Origin: Rickettsia rhipicephali str. 3-7-female6-CWPP
GTDB lineage: Bacteria; Pseudomonadota; Alphaproteobacteria; Rickettsiales; Rickettsiaceae
Assembly (NCBI RefSeq): GCF_000284075.1
Contig: NC_017042.1
Span: 434,001 to 498,000 of the forward strand
Direction of reading: 5' to 3'
Length of the DNA: 64,000 nt
The notes below the pieces were generated by a model that saw nothing but the letters and a program-made list of their open reading frames with translations, ran no database searches and was not told the origin of the DNA. This document shows, one piece after another, positions 19,511 to 29,944 of the stretch. Position numbers and translations under genes: made by a program. Position 1 is the stretch's first letter; every line of letters starts with the position of its first letter.

Positions 19511-20010
19511 TTCCTCGATTTTTGACAAATTTACTAATGAATCAAACGGCGAATGCAGTATAAAGTCAAGCTTTTTGCCTGTTAATTTAATTGTCGAAAA
19601 CACAGTTTTTATTAGGCGTCTTGTTCCCTCAGCATTTGACAAAACAAAATATTGATGTGCATTGGCAACTCAATTTACCGTAAAACAATCATTACCTTTA
19701 TTATGCTCTGCTATCTCTAACATTACTTTATCATGACGTGTTGTTAATTTATATTTATCTTCCTTCGTACTCTTCATTTGTAAATATACCTTCTAAAAGT
19801 TTACTTCTAAGCTTATCAAGGCTATTTTTTCACTGATAAGCTCTTTATTTAATTCTGTTATTCTTGTGTTATAATAATCTTTTTCATATTTTGCCGATTC
19901 TTTAACACTTTTAATTATTTTGCTCAATAAATCAGGCTCAATATACATTGATGCAAAAACTTTTTCTATTTGTTCTATAATTCTTTAGTAACAATAGGCT
20001 CGTGACTATG
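19469..20010 (-). pseudogene. Serine site-specific recombinase relic (C-terminal part) ending in tRNA-Asn
   Basis: On the minus strand, EQIEKVFASMYIEPDLLSKI, then RITELNKELISEKNSLDKLR and KLLEGIFTNEEYEGR give the long coiled-coil of a large serine recombinase. After a frame break, KYKLTTRHDKVMLEIAEHNK, a TGA stop near 19673, then NAEGTRRLIKTVFSTIKLTG and KKLDFILHSPFDSLVNLSKI continue. The tail WLPGPDSNQRLNG is coded by the antisense of the tRNA itself and stops at 19469. The catalytic N-terminal domain is absent. The recombinase end sitting inside a tRNA gene is the usual signature of element integration. Confidence 0.75.
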
Positions 20011-20035
20011 AAAGGTCAAAATATTTAATTATTTT

Positions 20036-20335
20036 TTATTTAATAAGCTTTAATAAGCGTTTTTGGTTATTTTGTATCTCAGAATTTATTGAATCAAGTT
20101 CAAGTGCCTTATTATAAGCGTCAAGTACTAACCTATATTGACCTAGCTTTCCTAAAGTTAGACCTTTATTATTATATATTTTTGAAAATTTAGGATTTAA
20201 CTCAATAGCTAAATTAGTACCTTTATTATGATAATATACTGAAGAGTCTCTCTTATCCTCTAATGCCAAAGCTGGATTAATTTGAATAAAGATTAATATA
20301 AGACTTAAAATTAAATATTGTCGGTAGTTTTGCAT
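20036..20335 (-). CDS. Small exported TPR-repeat protein
   Basis: A 99-residue protein with a signal peptide (about residues 1-25, ending ALALE) and one to two tetratricopeptide repeats, the clearest being KIYNNKGLTLGKLGQYRLVL followed by AYNKALELDSIN. It may be the truncated remainder of a longer TPR protein. It lies inside the accessory island after tRNA-Asn. Confidence 0.55.
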   Translation of the reverse strand: MQNYRQYLILSLILIFIQINPALALEDKRDSSVYYHNKGTNLAIELNPKFSKIYNNKGLTLGKLGQYRLVLDAYNKALELDSINSEIQNNQKRLLKLIK

Positions 20336-20464
20336 ATTTTTCTTGTGAATTAAATTTTAGTGTAAAAATACACTGAAAATAAACTATTAGAAAGAATAAA
20401 AATTATTGTAAGTAAATAAGACTACTAAGGAAGTTAGAGTAACTTTTCGAGGGATTGATAAAAC

Positions 20465-20575
20465 TAGGGGGAGGTGGATGTTGTGCCTTTGATGTTGCAA
20501 CCAAAGGCAACACCTGCCGTGGTAACCTAGTTGCTCCGGCTTGGCAATTCAGTCGGGCTATCGGTATCCACAAAA
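20465..20575. other. GC-rich structured segment of unknown nature
   Basis: This stretch is much richer in G and C than its surroundings. It contains a stem TGCCTTTG ... CAAAGGCA around GTTGCAAC, which is itself self-complementary, and a second group of short complementary blocks (TTGC ... GCAA, GTGG ... CCAC). One minus-strand frame is open (reading LPRQVLPLVATSKAQHPPPP) but has no clear start. It has no tRNA-like T arm and none of the RNase P or 4.5S RNA signatures I know. It could be a structured RNA or a dispersed repeat. The rest of 20336-20644 shows nothing. Confidence 0.4.
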
Positions 20576-20644
20576 ATTTTGTTCACCTAGACCGCAGAAT
20601 TACACTGATTTAAAGCAAATCAATTAGCACTCTTACGCAAGAAC

Positions 20645-22430
20645 CTAGAAATTTACCTGCACTTTTAAGCTACCTTGTTAAGCGAAATATTTACTCGCTA
20701 CATTCGCAGCATAATTAACGCCGTATTCCATCATTTGGTGTTTGGCAGTCACACCGACACCAAAGTTAAAGCTAGTTTTAGCAGGCTTAAAGCTATTAGT
20801 CGTAAGTGGGCTGTCCATCCCTTGTACCCTAGCATCGATAGCAGGAGTTTTATCTTTAAAGTTATAGTCTAGAATGCCGTAAATTGCAGGGATTAAAACT
20901 ATATTTTCTACGTTAATATCTTTTGACATCCTAACACCTGCAAGCCCTTCAATCATATTATACTTCTTCCCTTTAACGATTAAATTTTGGAAAGTTGTAC
21001 CGGTCTCAGTATATCCTGAATCTCTAATATCGGAATATCTAATCCCCACGGTCGGTGTTAAATTAATCGCTTTCGGAGCTAAATAACTGTAACCGGCTAA
21101 AATCTGTCCGGTATATGAACGTGATTTATATTTGCCGATTGCCGTTTCATAACTGATCAAATTCCTACCCAAAGCAATATTACGCTGTGAATAATTCTTA
21201 ACTTTACTATCACCGTAAGAAGCTATACCTTCAAAAAACCAATTTTTATTTGGTACATTATATAAGTCGTATAAAGAGTAAATATTGCTCTGTACTTTAC
21301 TTTTATCGCAGACATTATTATTTTTCTGCTTTACCTTAGTATCAGCTCTAGTATAAGCAACGCCAAGTAAGAAATCATCGCCTACTCAACTATCAAAACC
21401 GACAGTACCGTCGGTTGAGTTAGATTTATAACCGCTTAGATTATTTTGTGCCTTTTGAGTACTATTTGCCGACAAAAGGACTAGCTAGCCCACGTACCGA
21501 AATCTACTTCTGTCTCATCACCGGTAGAAATAGCAACTTTATTTTGACTTGTCTGAACTTTATTTATTCGAGAATCTAAAGAAGATAAATTACCGACTAT
21601 ACTATGAGATACAACTTGCATATTTACTGCAGTTATTACCGCTCCCGGTCTTACCATATCTGGTGTAACACGATCTAGTGTTTCTTTTTGTTGCTCAATA
21701 GTAAAAAAACAAACTCGTCTTGAAACGTATCCGCCTCAGTATCTTCAGATGCACGGATCAGTGTTGCAATATCTTATGCCTCCTCCGGTGTAAAACTGCC
21801 TTCATCTATTTCTTTTTGCAATATTTCATTGGCTATATTAGTAACCGATAAAGTTAATGATGAAGTATTTATCGACCATTTAATGAAACTCTTGTCATTA
21901 CCGTCAATGAAAAATTTAATTTTATCGGCAGACAACGGAATTAGGCCATTTCCGTCCTCTGAAGATATTAGTGAATATTTAGTATTTTCATTTATTTCTC
22001 CTATATGTACGTCAGTACCGTTAAACTGAATCTCTAATTTATCTAGTGAAGATAAATCCATTTTACTACCGGGTGTAATCATTACCACCGGAATTTTTTG
22101 CTTGATCATAGTTTGTAGCCACAATTAGCTTACCTAAAAAACTGCTTTGACCGGTATATAATACTAGTACTGCATTTAAATTAATCGTAGTACCGTTACC
22201 GGTTAAATTACTATTAAAGGCAAGTTTGTTGGTAAATACTAAAGTTGCTCCGCTTGCAACTACACTATTAGCCGTTATATTGTTAGCAAATATATTTACC
22301 GAGCCGGGTGATAAGGTAATAATACCGTTACTATTAACGCTACTTGCAAAACTTGTCTTATTATTTGTCGTAATGTTACCAACCGGATTTGCTACCGTAC
22401 CTTATACAACCTATAGCCAAATTATGTTTT
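20645..22430 (-). pseudogene. Broken Sca/rOmp-family autotransporter
   Basis: The 3' part codes for an autotransporter beta-barrel: NWFFEGIASYGDSKVKNYSQ, GRNLISYETAIGKYKSRSYT, GYSYLAPKAINLTPTVGIRY and MMEYGVNYAANVASKYFA. A premature TAA then cuts off QGSLKVQVNF, the expected barrel end with its terminal Phe. Upstream, minus-strand pieces such as NPVGNITTNNKTSFASSVNS and GSVNIFANNITANSVVASGA are passenger-like repeats of the rOmpA/rOmpB kind. Several frame breaks and stops (for example near 21485 and 21720-21775) separate the pieces. I cannot say which Sca paralogue it was. Confidence 0.8.
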
Positions 22431-22598
22431 TGTCTGATTGGTAAAAATAAAATAAACTTTACTACTATAGGCTACAATACTTATTACGATGTAATATAGC
22501 CTTTGGAAAGAATTCTAATAATTTACAAAAAGTTTTTAAAAATTACTATTAATAAGGATGTTTATATAAATCAGTTAAAACCAATTGTGAAAGCAGCA

Positions 22599-23029
22599 AT
22601 GCTTATTCGTAAAGTAAACCAATTGATCAAGTATTTGAAGCTTTTATAAATCCTAATATTACCTCAAAATTTTGGTTTACTAAAAGTAGCGATAAGCTAG
22701 AAGTTAAGAAACAAATCACTTGGACATGGGAAATGTATGGCTTCTCAGCTCAAATTAACGTGCAGGAAATTGAAAAAAATAAAAAAATACTTATTGAATG
22801 GGATGCGTATAAAAACCCTAACATTGGTAGAATGGCAGGTTACTTCGATTAGTTCAGAAGAAACTTTTGTTACCATTACAAATACCGGTTTTATAGGTGA
22901 TAAAGTAGTAAAATAGATTATTTTTCAACTAAAAGATTTATCTTGGTGCTTGCCGGAGCTAAGGCATTTCTAGAGCATAATATTATTTTAAATCTTGTAA
23001 TTGATCGCTTTACTAAAACAATAGATTAA
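22599..23029 (+). pseudogene. Broken SRPBCC/AHSA1-like protein
   Basis: One frame reads PIDQVFEAFINPNITSKFWF and WTWEMYGFSAQINVQEIEKN, KKILIEWDAYKNPNIGRMAG. After a frame change come SSEETFVTITNTGFIGDKVV and later LVLAGAKAFLEHNIILNLVI, ending at the stop at 23027. This is the order of an activator-of-Hsp90-ATPase-homologue-1-like (SRPBCC) protein. At least two frameshifts and the lack of an in-frame start make it a relic. Confidence 0.65.
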
Positions 23030-23070
23030 TAAAAGAATTAAAACTTTAAATTTTCCTTTAATAGTTTAAT

Positions 23071-25743
23071 ATGAGAAACAAATTAAACTTTAAAGATATG
23101 TTTCCTATAGTAGCAGCTAAGAATATGCAAAATTCAATTCTAAATCCATTAATAACAAGACTAAAAACCTTATATAGCTCTCATGATACTTTACCAAAGC
23201 TAATAGAAGATACGAAAATCAAAGCTCAGTCTTTAGAGGAATATTATGTAAAATTACAGATATTACTAAGTGAAGACGATGAAGCAGCTAAAGCAGCATT
23301 ACGCGATAAAGTTGTCGGAGAAAAGAAGTCGGTAGAAATAGAGAATATTTTTAAAGCCATAGATACGGAAGAAAAGATAAGGGAGTTGTTTGATAAAAAT
23401 TATCAAGTTCAAGAAGAAAAAATTGATAATATAGTTAAGTCACTAAATGAAGAAAATAAGTTTGTGATACTTCGCAGAAATCTAACTAATAAAAGTACCT
23501 CAGAAATAAAAAATATAGTTGAGAAAATAAACAGAATGCAAGTTGATATAGGTAAAGTATTGTTACTCGGTAGTGCAGGAATAGGTAAAACCACGTTAAT
23601 GTATTATCTATCTTATAAATGGGGAAAAGAAAAACTGTGGCACGACAAATTTGATTATGTATTTAGAATCAGGTTAAAGGAATTGTTAAGCAATTGGACA
23701 GTACGTTACGGTACTAATATAGATGATGATATACTAAGTTGTTTTGTCCATTATTGTTTAGATTCTAAAGATATAAAACTTGAAGATATAAAAAGCATGC
23801 AAGATAAAGATAGGATATTATTACTACTGGATGGTTATGATGAGGTAGCGTTTTTATCACAGAGTAATCTTGATTACCGAGATATTATGGATTCGGTATT
23901 TCAGTATAAAAATATCGTAATGAATTCTAGGCCTAATGCGGTTATAGAAGAAATGAGCAACAGGTTTGAGCGGAAAGTAGACAATACAGGCTGGGATAGT
24001 GAGGGAATAGAGCAGCAATATGTACATAAAAATTTTGAGTATGATAAAGAGCTTGGAACACCATTAAAAATCTTTTTGGATACTCATAGCCAAATAAAAG
24101 CAATATGTGAAGTTCCTATCAATACTGAATTAATATGTTTGGTTTGGAGCGATCAAACAATAAGGGATAAATTTCAAAAAAAACAGTAATAAAGATTTTA
24201 ATATAAGTCGTTTATATAGTGAAATAATAAACTGGCTTAATAATAGGCATCTAGAAAAAAACCAAAATAAATATAAAAATAAAACATAAAAAACAAAATG
24301 AGTGTTTTAGAGCAAATAGCCTATGAGTCGTTTGTTGCAACAGGGAAGTGAGTAGAGAACAAAGTAGTAGAAAGCAAGAAAGATATATTAGATATAGACG
24401 AAGTTATAAGAACAAGGGCTATTAAGAAGAGAAGGGCAAAATTTTCAATTTATTAATTTAACATTTCAAGAATATCTAGCTGCATGTTATTTAAAAAATC
24501 AGTTAGCAGATAACAACACAAAATACACAGCAGCAAATTTTATAGGTGCGCATCGAAACGATCCGAAATATCTAATGACTCTGAAGTTTCTAGCAGGGAT
24601 GGTAAGTAAACAATAATCAAGAGTTAATAGAAATATTTTGGGAAGCTGTAACATGTAATGTTGATGGAATATTAGAGCTAGGAATTGAAAGAAAGACTAT
24701 ACTCTTAATGCATTTATTAGCTCAAAGCAAAATTAACGGAAATTTTAATAGTAGAATACCGTATTTAAAACAAATACAAGAGTTGATAGATGAGATCGTA
24801 CTAAAAGATATTACAGATTGGGAACAACATATAATAGACAGCGGATATTTATCGGAAAAGATTGCTAAGCTAATAAATGAGAAATTACGAAACAAAGAAA
24901 CTATATTTCAAGCATTTAAAACAGCTATAGAAATAATCACAAGCTTAATAAATAAAAATACGTCGGGTAATAAAACAAAAATTTATGAAAGATTAATCGG
25001 TTTATTAAAAGTTGATGATACGCAATTAAAGAAGCTAGTATTACAAAAATTGGCACATATATTAGATGAGACGATAGACGAGATGGTAATACGCGAAAGT
25101 GTAAACACAATAACATCATTATTAAATATTTGGGAATTAAATAGATGTGTAAATATAATATTGATTAAAATAATTAATACTATATCTGATTTAGATGAAG
25201 AATTATTAAAACAAGTACAAAAATTACAAAATAAATCTTTAGTGACTACTAGCATGATTGAGATAGTACAGGCAAAACCTAGTTTGGCAAAAGAAGCATT
25301 TAAAGCATTGACAGAACTAGTTGAAGATCCTAATAAAAGTTTTAATTATGCAGCTATTTGGAATTTAGTCGAGATAATAGAAAGAAAGCCTAATATAGCG
25401 ATAGAAGTATTTATAGGGGTAAAAGAATTGATTATAAATTCTAACATTGATAAATTATATTAGGTGTGAAGCGATTATGAATTTAGCGGGAATAGTGGAA
25501 GTAATACCTCATCTAGCAGAAAGAGCATATAGTGTTTTAAAAGGGCTACTACTTAATAAGCCTTACTACAACGAAGATGTCAAATATGCAGCTGCTGTAA
25601 GTTTAATTAATATAATAAGTGTAAGATCATTTGATAAAGCTAGTTATAAACAAGTTAATAGGTTAATAAAAATAATTGATCTACATAGAACTCAAAATTT
25701 TGATAAGGATTTATATTTAGAAATAGACGCCAAAACCGCCTAA
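23071..25743 (+). pseudogene. Broken NACHT-domain STAND NTPase with helical repeat tail
   Basis: The 5' frame (23071-24189, 372 residues) contains a Walker A LLGSAGIGKTTLMYYLSYKW at about residue 166 and a Walker B RILLLLDGYDEV near 250, the NACHT pattern. A stop at 24187 follows an A-run (8 A), and the reading continues in another frame as SRLYSEIINWLNNRHLEKNQ. Further breaks occur near 24297, 24350, 24440 and 24615. INLTFQEYLAACYLKNQL at about 24470 is the conserved helical segment that follows NACHT domains. The tail (24708-25463 and 25447-25743) is HEAT-like alpha-helical. The 3' end abuts the proP relic. The N-terminal domain is unrecognised. Confidence 0.8.
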
Positions 25744-26231
25744 TATACAAAAACTATCTAAAGTTGCTACAGTTGGATATTGTACAGGTGGTTTAATAAA
25801 TTCAGTTAAATATACATCTGCTCCTATTACTTTTCCCATTGAGGACATGCCTTGTATCATACGGCATGCTATCATAACCCATGTAGCTACAATTCCTATT
25901 TCATCATAAGTTGAAGATTTGTCATAATAAAACAAGCTATAGCCATAAGCAAAGTAGTTATTCTCATAGTTGATTTTCTTCCTATATTATATAACCAAGC
26001 CAACCGAAGATTAATGCTCCTATTGGTCTAAATACATATGTTGAACATAATGCAGCTGCGTCATAGATTAGAGCAGTCTGAGGATCAGCTTGAGGAAAAA
26101 ATAGCTCGTTGAGAAGCACTGCCATATGTACATATAAATATAAATCAAAATATTCAAGAAAAGTTCCAATAGACAATACCTCATGCTTGTTTTTGTTCTC
26201 TATTTAAACTTGTTTGTTTGTGCTTTCTCAT
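25717..26231 (-). pseudogene. Truncated ProP-like MFS transporter
   Basis: The relic starts MRKHKQTSLNREQKQA, is broken by a stop and frame change, and resumes as LSIGTFLEYFDLYLYVHMAV and LCSTYVFRPIGALIFGWLGY, then TWVMIACRMIQGMSSMGKVI and ADVYLTEFIKPP. This is the N-terminal third of the proline/betaine (ProP-type) transporters that are multicopy in Rickettsia. The remaining two thirds are missing, with the break at the end of the NACHT relic. Confidence 0.8.
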
Positions 26232-26386
26232 AGCCGAGCATAAATTCTTTATAAAAAATTAAATTGTAAAGAAATCTATACTGTTTTATATAAAAGTCAA
26301 TAGGAAATTTTGCTTTACACGAAAATCAGAAAGTGAAGTGCAACTTATTATTAATTTATGTTATCCATTTTGTAAGTATAATTGCA

Positions 26387-27487
26387 CTAGTTTAAAGCGG
26401 TATGTCCGTGTACCTGAGCATTCATCACAAGACCAAAGCCGATTAGCATGGATGCGATCATTGTTCCGCCGTAAGAAATAAACGGCAGCGGTACGCCTAC
26501 TACGGGAAGCAAGCCCATAACCATAGCTATATTAATAAATACGTGACTAAATAAGATTGAAGTAATACCTATTACCATTAATTTACTAAAAATCTCTCGG
26601 CAATTTGCGGCAATTAATAAAGAAATAGTTATAAGTGCAAAATATAATATTAGTAAGAACATTCCTCCTATAAAGCCGAACTCTTCAGCGAAGGTAGCAA
26701 AGATAAAGTCAGTTTGATGTTCGGGAAGAAAATCCAAATGGCTTTGGCTACCTTGATTTAAACCGCGTCCAAATAGGCTACCTGAACCTATAGCGATTTT
26801 AGACTGAATAATATTATAACTAGCACCGAGCGGATCATGTTCGGGATCTAAAAAAACCATTACCCGTTTTTTTTGATAATCATACATCATATTCCAAGCA
26901 ATAGGTAGGCTAATAAGAGCAGCAAGACCTAGTATTATAAAATATTTTATTCTAAAACCTGCCGCAAAAAATATAATTGCCGAAACAATTAAAACAATCA
27001 TTCCCGTACCTAAATCCGGTTCTCTAATTATTAGAAAAGCCGGTATTAAAACTCCTATAATCGGTATAATAACTTTATGAAATTTTGTAAGATCATCAAT
27101 TGTTAGTGAATGGAAACATCTAGCAAGCATTAGTACAACGGCGATTTTTATCGGTTCGGAAGGTTGAAGCTTAACTATACCGATATCAATCCATCTTTTA
27201 CCGCCCATGGCAGTTGAGCCGAAAAGCTCCACGGCTACTAGTAAAGCGAGTACGCACAAATAAAAGATATACGATAACCTAAATATTATGCGTAAATCAA
27301 TTAATGCAATAATAATAGCTAAAGGCAAGAATATACAAAAATTTATAATTTGTTTATAAGCCCAGGGCTGCAAATTGCTATTTGCTGCAGAATAAAGCAC
27401 AATGAAACCAATACAGCAAATTAAGCTAATTAGTAAAATTAAAGTAATCGGTAATTTTTGTAATTGTTCTAGATAATTTTTATGCAT
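26387..27487 (-). CDS. rodA: Rod-shape-determining peptidoglycan polymerase RodA
   Basis: RodA (MrdB) is the SEDS-family glycosyltransferase of the cell elongation machine. The 366-residue protein has about ten membrane segments. The SEDS signatures GGKRWIDIGIVKLQPSEPIK and KSFGRGLNQGSQSHLDFLPE-like reading (here GSGSLFGRGLNQGSQSHLDF then LPEHQTDFIF) are present, as is the C-terminal GVPLPFISYGGT. No pbpA/mrdA partner is next to it in the window. Confidence 0.95.
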   Translation of the reverse strand: MHKNYLEQLQKLPITLILLISLICCIGFIVLYSAANSNLQPWAYKQIINFCIFLPLAIIIALIDLRIIFRLSYIFYLCVLALLVAVELFGSTAMGGKRWIDIGIVKLQPSEPIKIAVVLMLARCFHSLTIDDLTKFHKVIIPIIGVLIPAFLIIREPDLGTGMIVLIVSAIIFFAAGFRIKYFIILGLAALISLPIAWNMMYDYQKKRVMVFLDPEHDPLGASYNIIQSKIAIGSGSLFGRGLNQGSQSHLDFLPEHQTDFIFATFAEEFGFIGGMFLLILYFALITISLLIAANCREIFSKLMVIGITSILFSHVFINIAMVMGLLPVVGVPLPFISYGGTMIASMLIGFGLVMNAQVHGHTALN

Positions 27488-27516
27488 TGTTTTTGTATTC
27501 AGTAGAGGTGTTGTAT

Positions 27517-27690
27517 GTCATTCCTGCAAAAGCAGGAATTCAATACTTTAAAGCTTTTTAAAAGCTTTATTTAAATTTTATAAGTAAAACTATATAAAGT
27601 AAAACTATATAAAAATCTTGATTTCAAAGATTTTTTGAAAAGCTCAATTTATTGCGCTTTTTCTTGGATTCCTGCTTTCGCAGGAATGAC
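27517..27690. repeat. RPE-type repeat before rodA
   Basis: GTCATTCCTGCAAAAGCAGG at the left and CCTGCTTTCGCAGGAATGAC at the right, with an AT-rich centre of more than 100 bases including AAAGCTTTTTAAAAGCTTT and two copies of AAAACTATATAAA. Confidence 0.85.
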
Positions 27691-27720
27691 ATAACAGGAC
27701 TCCAGCAACAAATCTGCTAA

Positions 27721-29910
27721 CTAAACCCCAACATCAAACACCTTGAAAATAAATACTAATTCGTCAGCTATCTCTTTCAGATAATCAAAACGACCGGCAG
27801 AACCTTTATGTCCCGTATCCATATTTGTTTTTAATAATAAGGGATTATTGTCCATTTTTAGTTCTCGTAATTTTGCTACCCATTTAGCAGGTTCCCAGTA
27901 ACCTACACGTGGGTCGGATATACCGCAAGTAACGAATAGAGCAGGGTAGTTTTGTGCTTTTACGTTATCATAAGGGGAATATGATTTAATATATTCAAAA
28001 TATTCTTTCTCTTTCGGATTACCCCACTCATTATATTCCAAGAGAGTTAACGGTAAGCTTTCGTCAAGCATGGTACTCAAAACATCAACAAACGGTACAT
28101 GCGCGATTGCTGCTCTATAGATTTCCGGTTTTTCGTTGAGTACGTAACCGATTAACATACCGCCGGCACTACCGCCCATTATTACTATATTGTTGTTACT
28201 TGTATATTGTTCGTTAATTAAAGCTCTACTACAGGCTATAAAGTCTTCAAATGTTCTTTTTTTGGTTAAAAACTTAGCAGCTTCATACCACTCATGACCT
28301 AGATCATCGCCACCTCTAATATGAGCAACTGCGTAAATAAAACCGCGATCGGCAAGTGTCACTGCGGTATTTCTAAAATTGACGGGCATAGCGATGCCAT
28401 AAGCACCGTAACCCATTAGATATAAAGGATTTGAACCGTCTTTTTTAAATAAAGATTTTTTATAAAACAAGGTTATAGGTACTTTTACATCTTCATTATC
28501 TGCAAATATTCTCTCTACTTTATACTCCTCCGGGTTAAAGCCTGAAGGTATTTCGTGGCTCTTTAATATCGTTAATTTATCGCTATTAAAATCGTAGCTA
28601 TAAGTGGTATTGGGTCTTGCTAGAGAAGAGTAATCTATTCTGATATCGTCTTCCTCAAAGTTTGTAGAAAAACTACTTGCTTGGAAACTTTCGTCGGGAA
28701 AATGAATTGTGTTTTCTTGTAAATCTTTAAATCGCTTTATTTTAATTAGTGGTAAACCTTGGTCACTATAGTTTAAGATTAAATAATTATTTGTAACATT
28801 AAAGCTTTTTAAATATTTGTCTTGTTCTTCCTTAATATAAATATCATCCCAATCATCCCAGCTAGTATTTTCAAAATTATTTACTGGCAGTTTTATAATA
28901 TGGAAATTTTTAGCTTTATAATTAGTTTTAATATAAAAATAATTGCCATTATATTCTATTTCATAGAATATTTTGTTTTCTGCAGCTCGTACTAATTTAG
29001 GCGTAAAACTATCATCCTGCATAGAAATTACGTAAATTTCATTTTCATTATGATTGCCTGAATTTATAAAAATATATTCATGACTTGCTGATTTCTCGCA
29101 GCTGATAAAATGAAGAGGGTTTTTTACCTCGAATATTAATTTATCCTGAGTGACCTCTTCACCTAGACGGTGAAACATTACCTTATCCCAGCGTTGATTC
29201 TCATTAATAGTAATATAGAAAAAGCCGTTTAAGTGTTCATGCCAAATTATAGTAGGAGCTACAGCTAAATCTCGATCGCTTGATACAAGCGAATTTTGCG
29301 GCATTCGCCTATGCTCACGTACATTTGTACGTTCCGCAGGCTCTTCCTGAAATTCATCTTGTCTGAAGCGATCGAGATTTAGCTGTACATTGCCTAATTC
29401 ATCAGGTAAGTATTTTTGTTCTTTAAGGTTGTATATTTTGATATTGTATTGTTCATTACCTGTAAAATTAACACTATAAGCCATTAAATTGTGATCAGGT
29501 GACATTGCAATTGTAGCAACATCAGTGAAACCGCTATTTGGAGCAAGAAGGTTGACATCTAATATTACTTCTTCCGCTGAATCCATATTATTATGCTTTC
29601 TGCAATATATCGGATAATTTTTATTCTCCTCTACTCTATGGTAATAGTAATAATCTTTGTTCTTAACATAAACCGATTCATCGTCTAATTTAACCCGTCC
29701 TTTTAATTCTTCAAAAATCTTTTCCTTATCATTTTGCAGATCGGCAAAGAAATTTTCGGTATATTGATTCTCAGCTTTTAAATAATCTAAAATTTTAGAG
29801 TCTTCTAAATTTGGCCACTTAGGATCACGCAACCAGTGATAATCATCGTTTATTGTTGCTTCGTGAACTTCAAAGCTGTAATTTTGTTTGTCTGTTATTG
29901 GTGGTTTCAT
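27721..29910 (-). CDS. ptrB: Oligopeptidase B / prolyl oligopeptidase family S9A, with in-frame RPE
   Basis: A serine peptidase of family S9A that cleaves short peptides after basic residues. The N-terminal beta-propeller is followed by the alpha/beta-hydrolase domain with the nucleophile motif GGSAGGMLIGYVLN, YLMGYGAYG for the oxyanion region and GHKGSAGR for the His-containing end. At about residues 175-217 a palindromic element (29261-29386) adds 42 codons, including FQEEPAERTNVREHRRMPQN. The insertion is in the propeller and leaves the frame open over all 729 residues. Normal family members are about 680-690 residues, in line with the added length. Confidence 0.92.
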   Translation of the reverse strand: MKPPITDKQNYSFEVHEATINDDYHWLRDPKWPNLEDSKILDYLKAENQYTENFFADLQNDKEKIFEELKGRVKLDDESVYVKNKDYYYYHRVEENKNYPIYCRKHNNMDSAEEVILDVNLLAPNSGFTDVATIAMSPDHNLMAYSVNFTGNEQYNIKIYNLKEQKYLPDELGNVQLNLDRFRQDEFQEEPAERTNVREHRRMPQNSLVSSDRDLAVAPTIIWHEHLNGFFYITINENQRWDKVMFHRLGEEVTQDKLIFEVKNPLHFISCEKSASHEYIFINSGNHNENEIYVISMQDDSFTPKLVRAAENKIFYEIEYNGNYFYIKTNYKAKNFHIIKLPVNNFENTSWDDWDDIYIKEEQDKYLKSFNVTNNYLILNYSDQGLPLIKIKRFKDLQENTIHFPDESFQASSFSTNFEEDDIRIDYSSLARPNTTYSYDFNSDKLTILKSHEIPSGFNPEEYKVERIFADNEDVKVPITLFYKKSLFKKDGSNPLYLMGYGAYGIAMPVNFRNTAVTLADRGFIYAVAHIRGGDDLGHEWYEAAKFLTKKRTFEDFIACSRALINEQYTSNNNIVIMGGSAGGMLIGYVLNEKPEIYRAAIAHVPFVDVLSTMLDESLPLTLLEYNEWGNPKEKEYFEYIKSYSPYDNVKAQNYPALFVTCGISDPRVGYWEPAKWVAKLRELKMDNNPLLLKTNMDTGHKGSAGRFDYLKEIADELVFIFKVFDVGV
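29261..29386. repeat. In-frame RPE inside ptrB
   Basis: Terminal inverted repeats of 21 bases are perfect: ACAGCTAAATCTCGATCGCT(T) at 29261-29281 and the complement at 29366-29386. The 126-base length is a multiple of three and the host frame is kept. This is the classical protein-coding RPE arrangement. Confidence 0.93.
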
Positions 29911-29944
29911 GTTTTTTATTTTTTTGTGTTGTTATGCCTAAAGT

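Noticed and set aside
20465-20575. tmRNA, 4.5S RNA or RNase P RNA
   Set aside because: No T-arm consensus, no CCGGAAGGAAGCA-like 4.5S loop and no GAGGAAAGTCC-like RNase P block is present.
22226-22444. Plus-strand 72-residue frame
   Set aside because: It is the antisense shadow of the Sca passenger relic on the minus strand.
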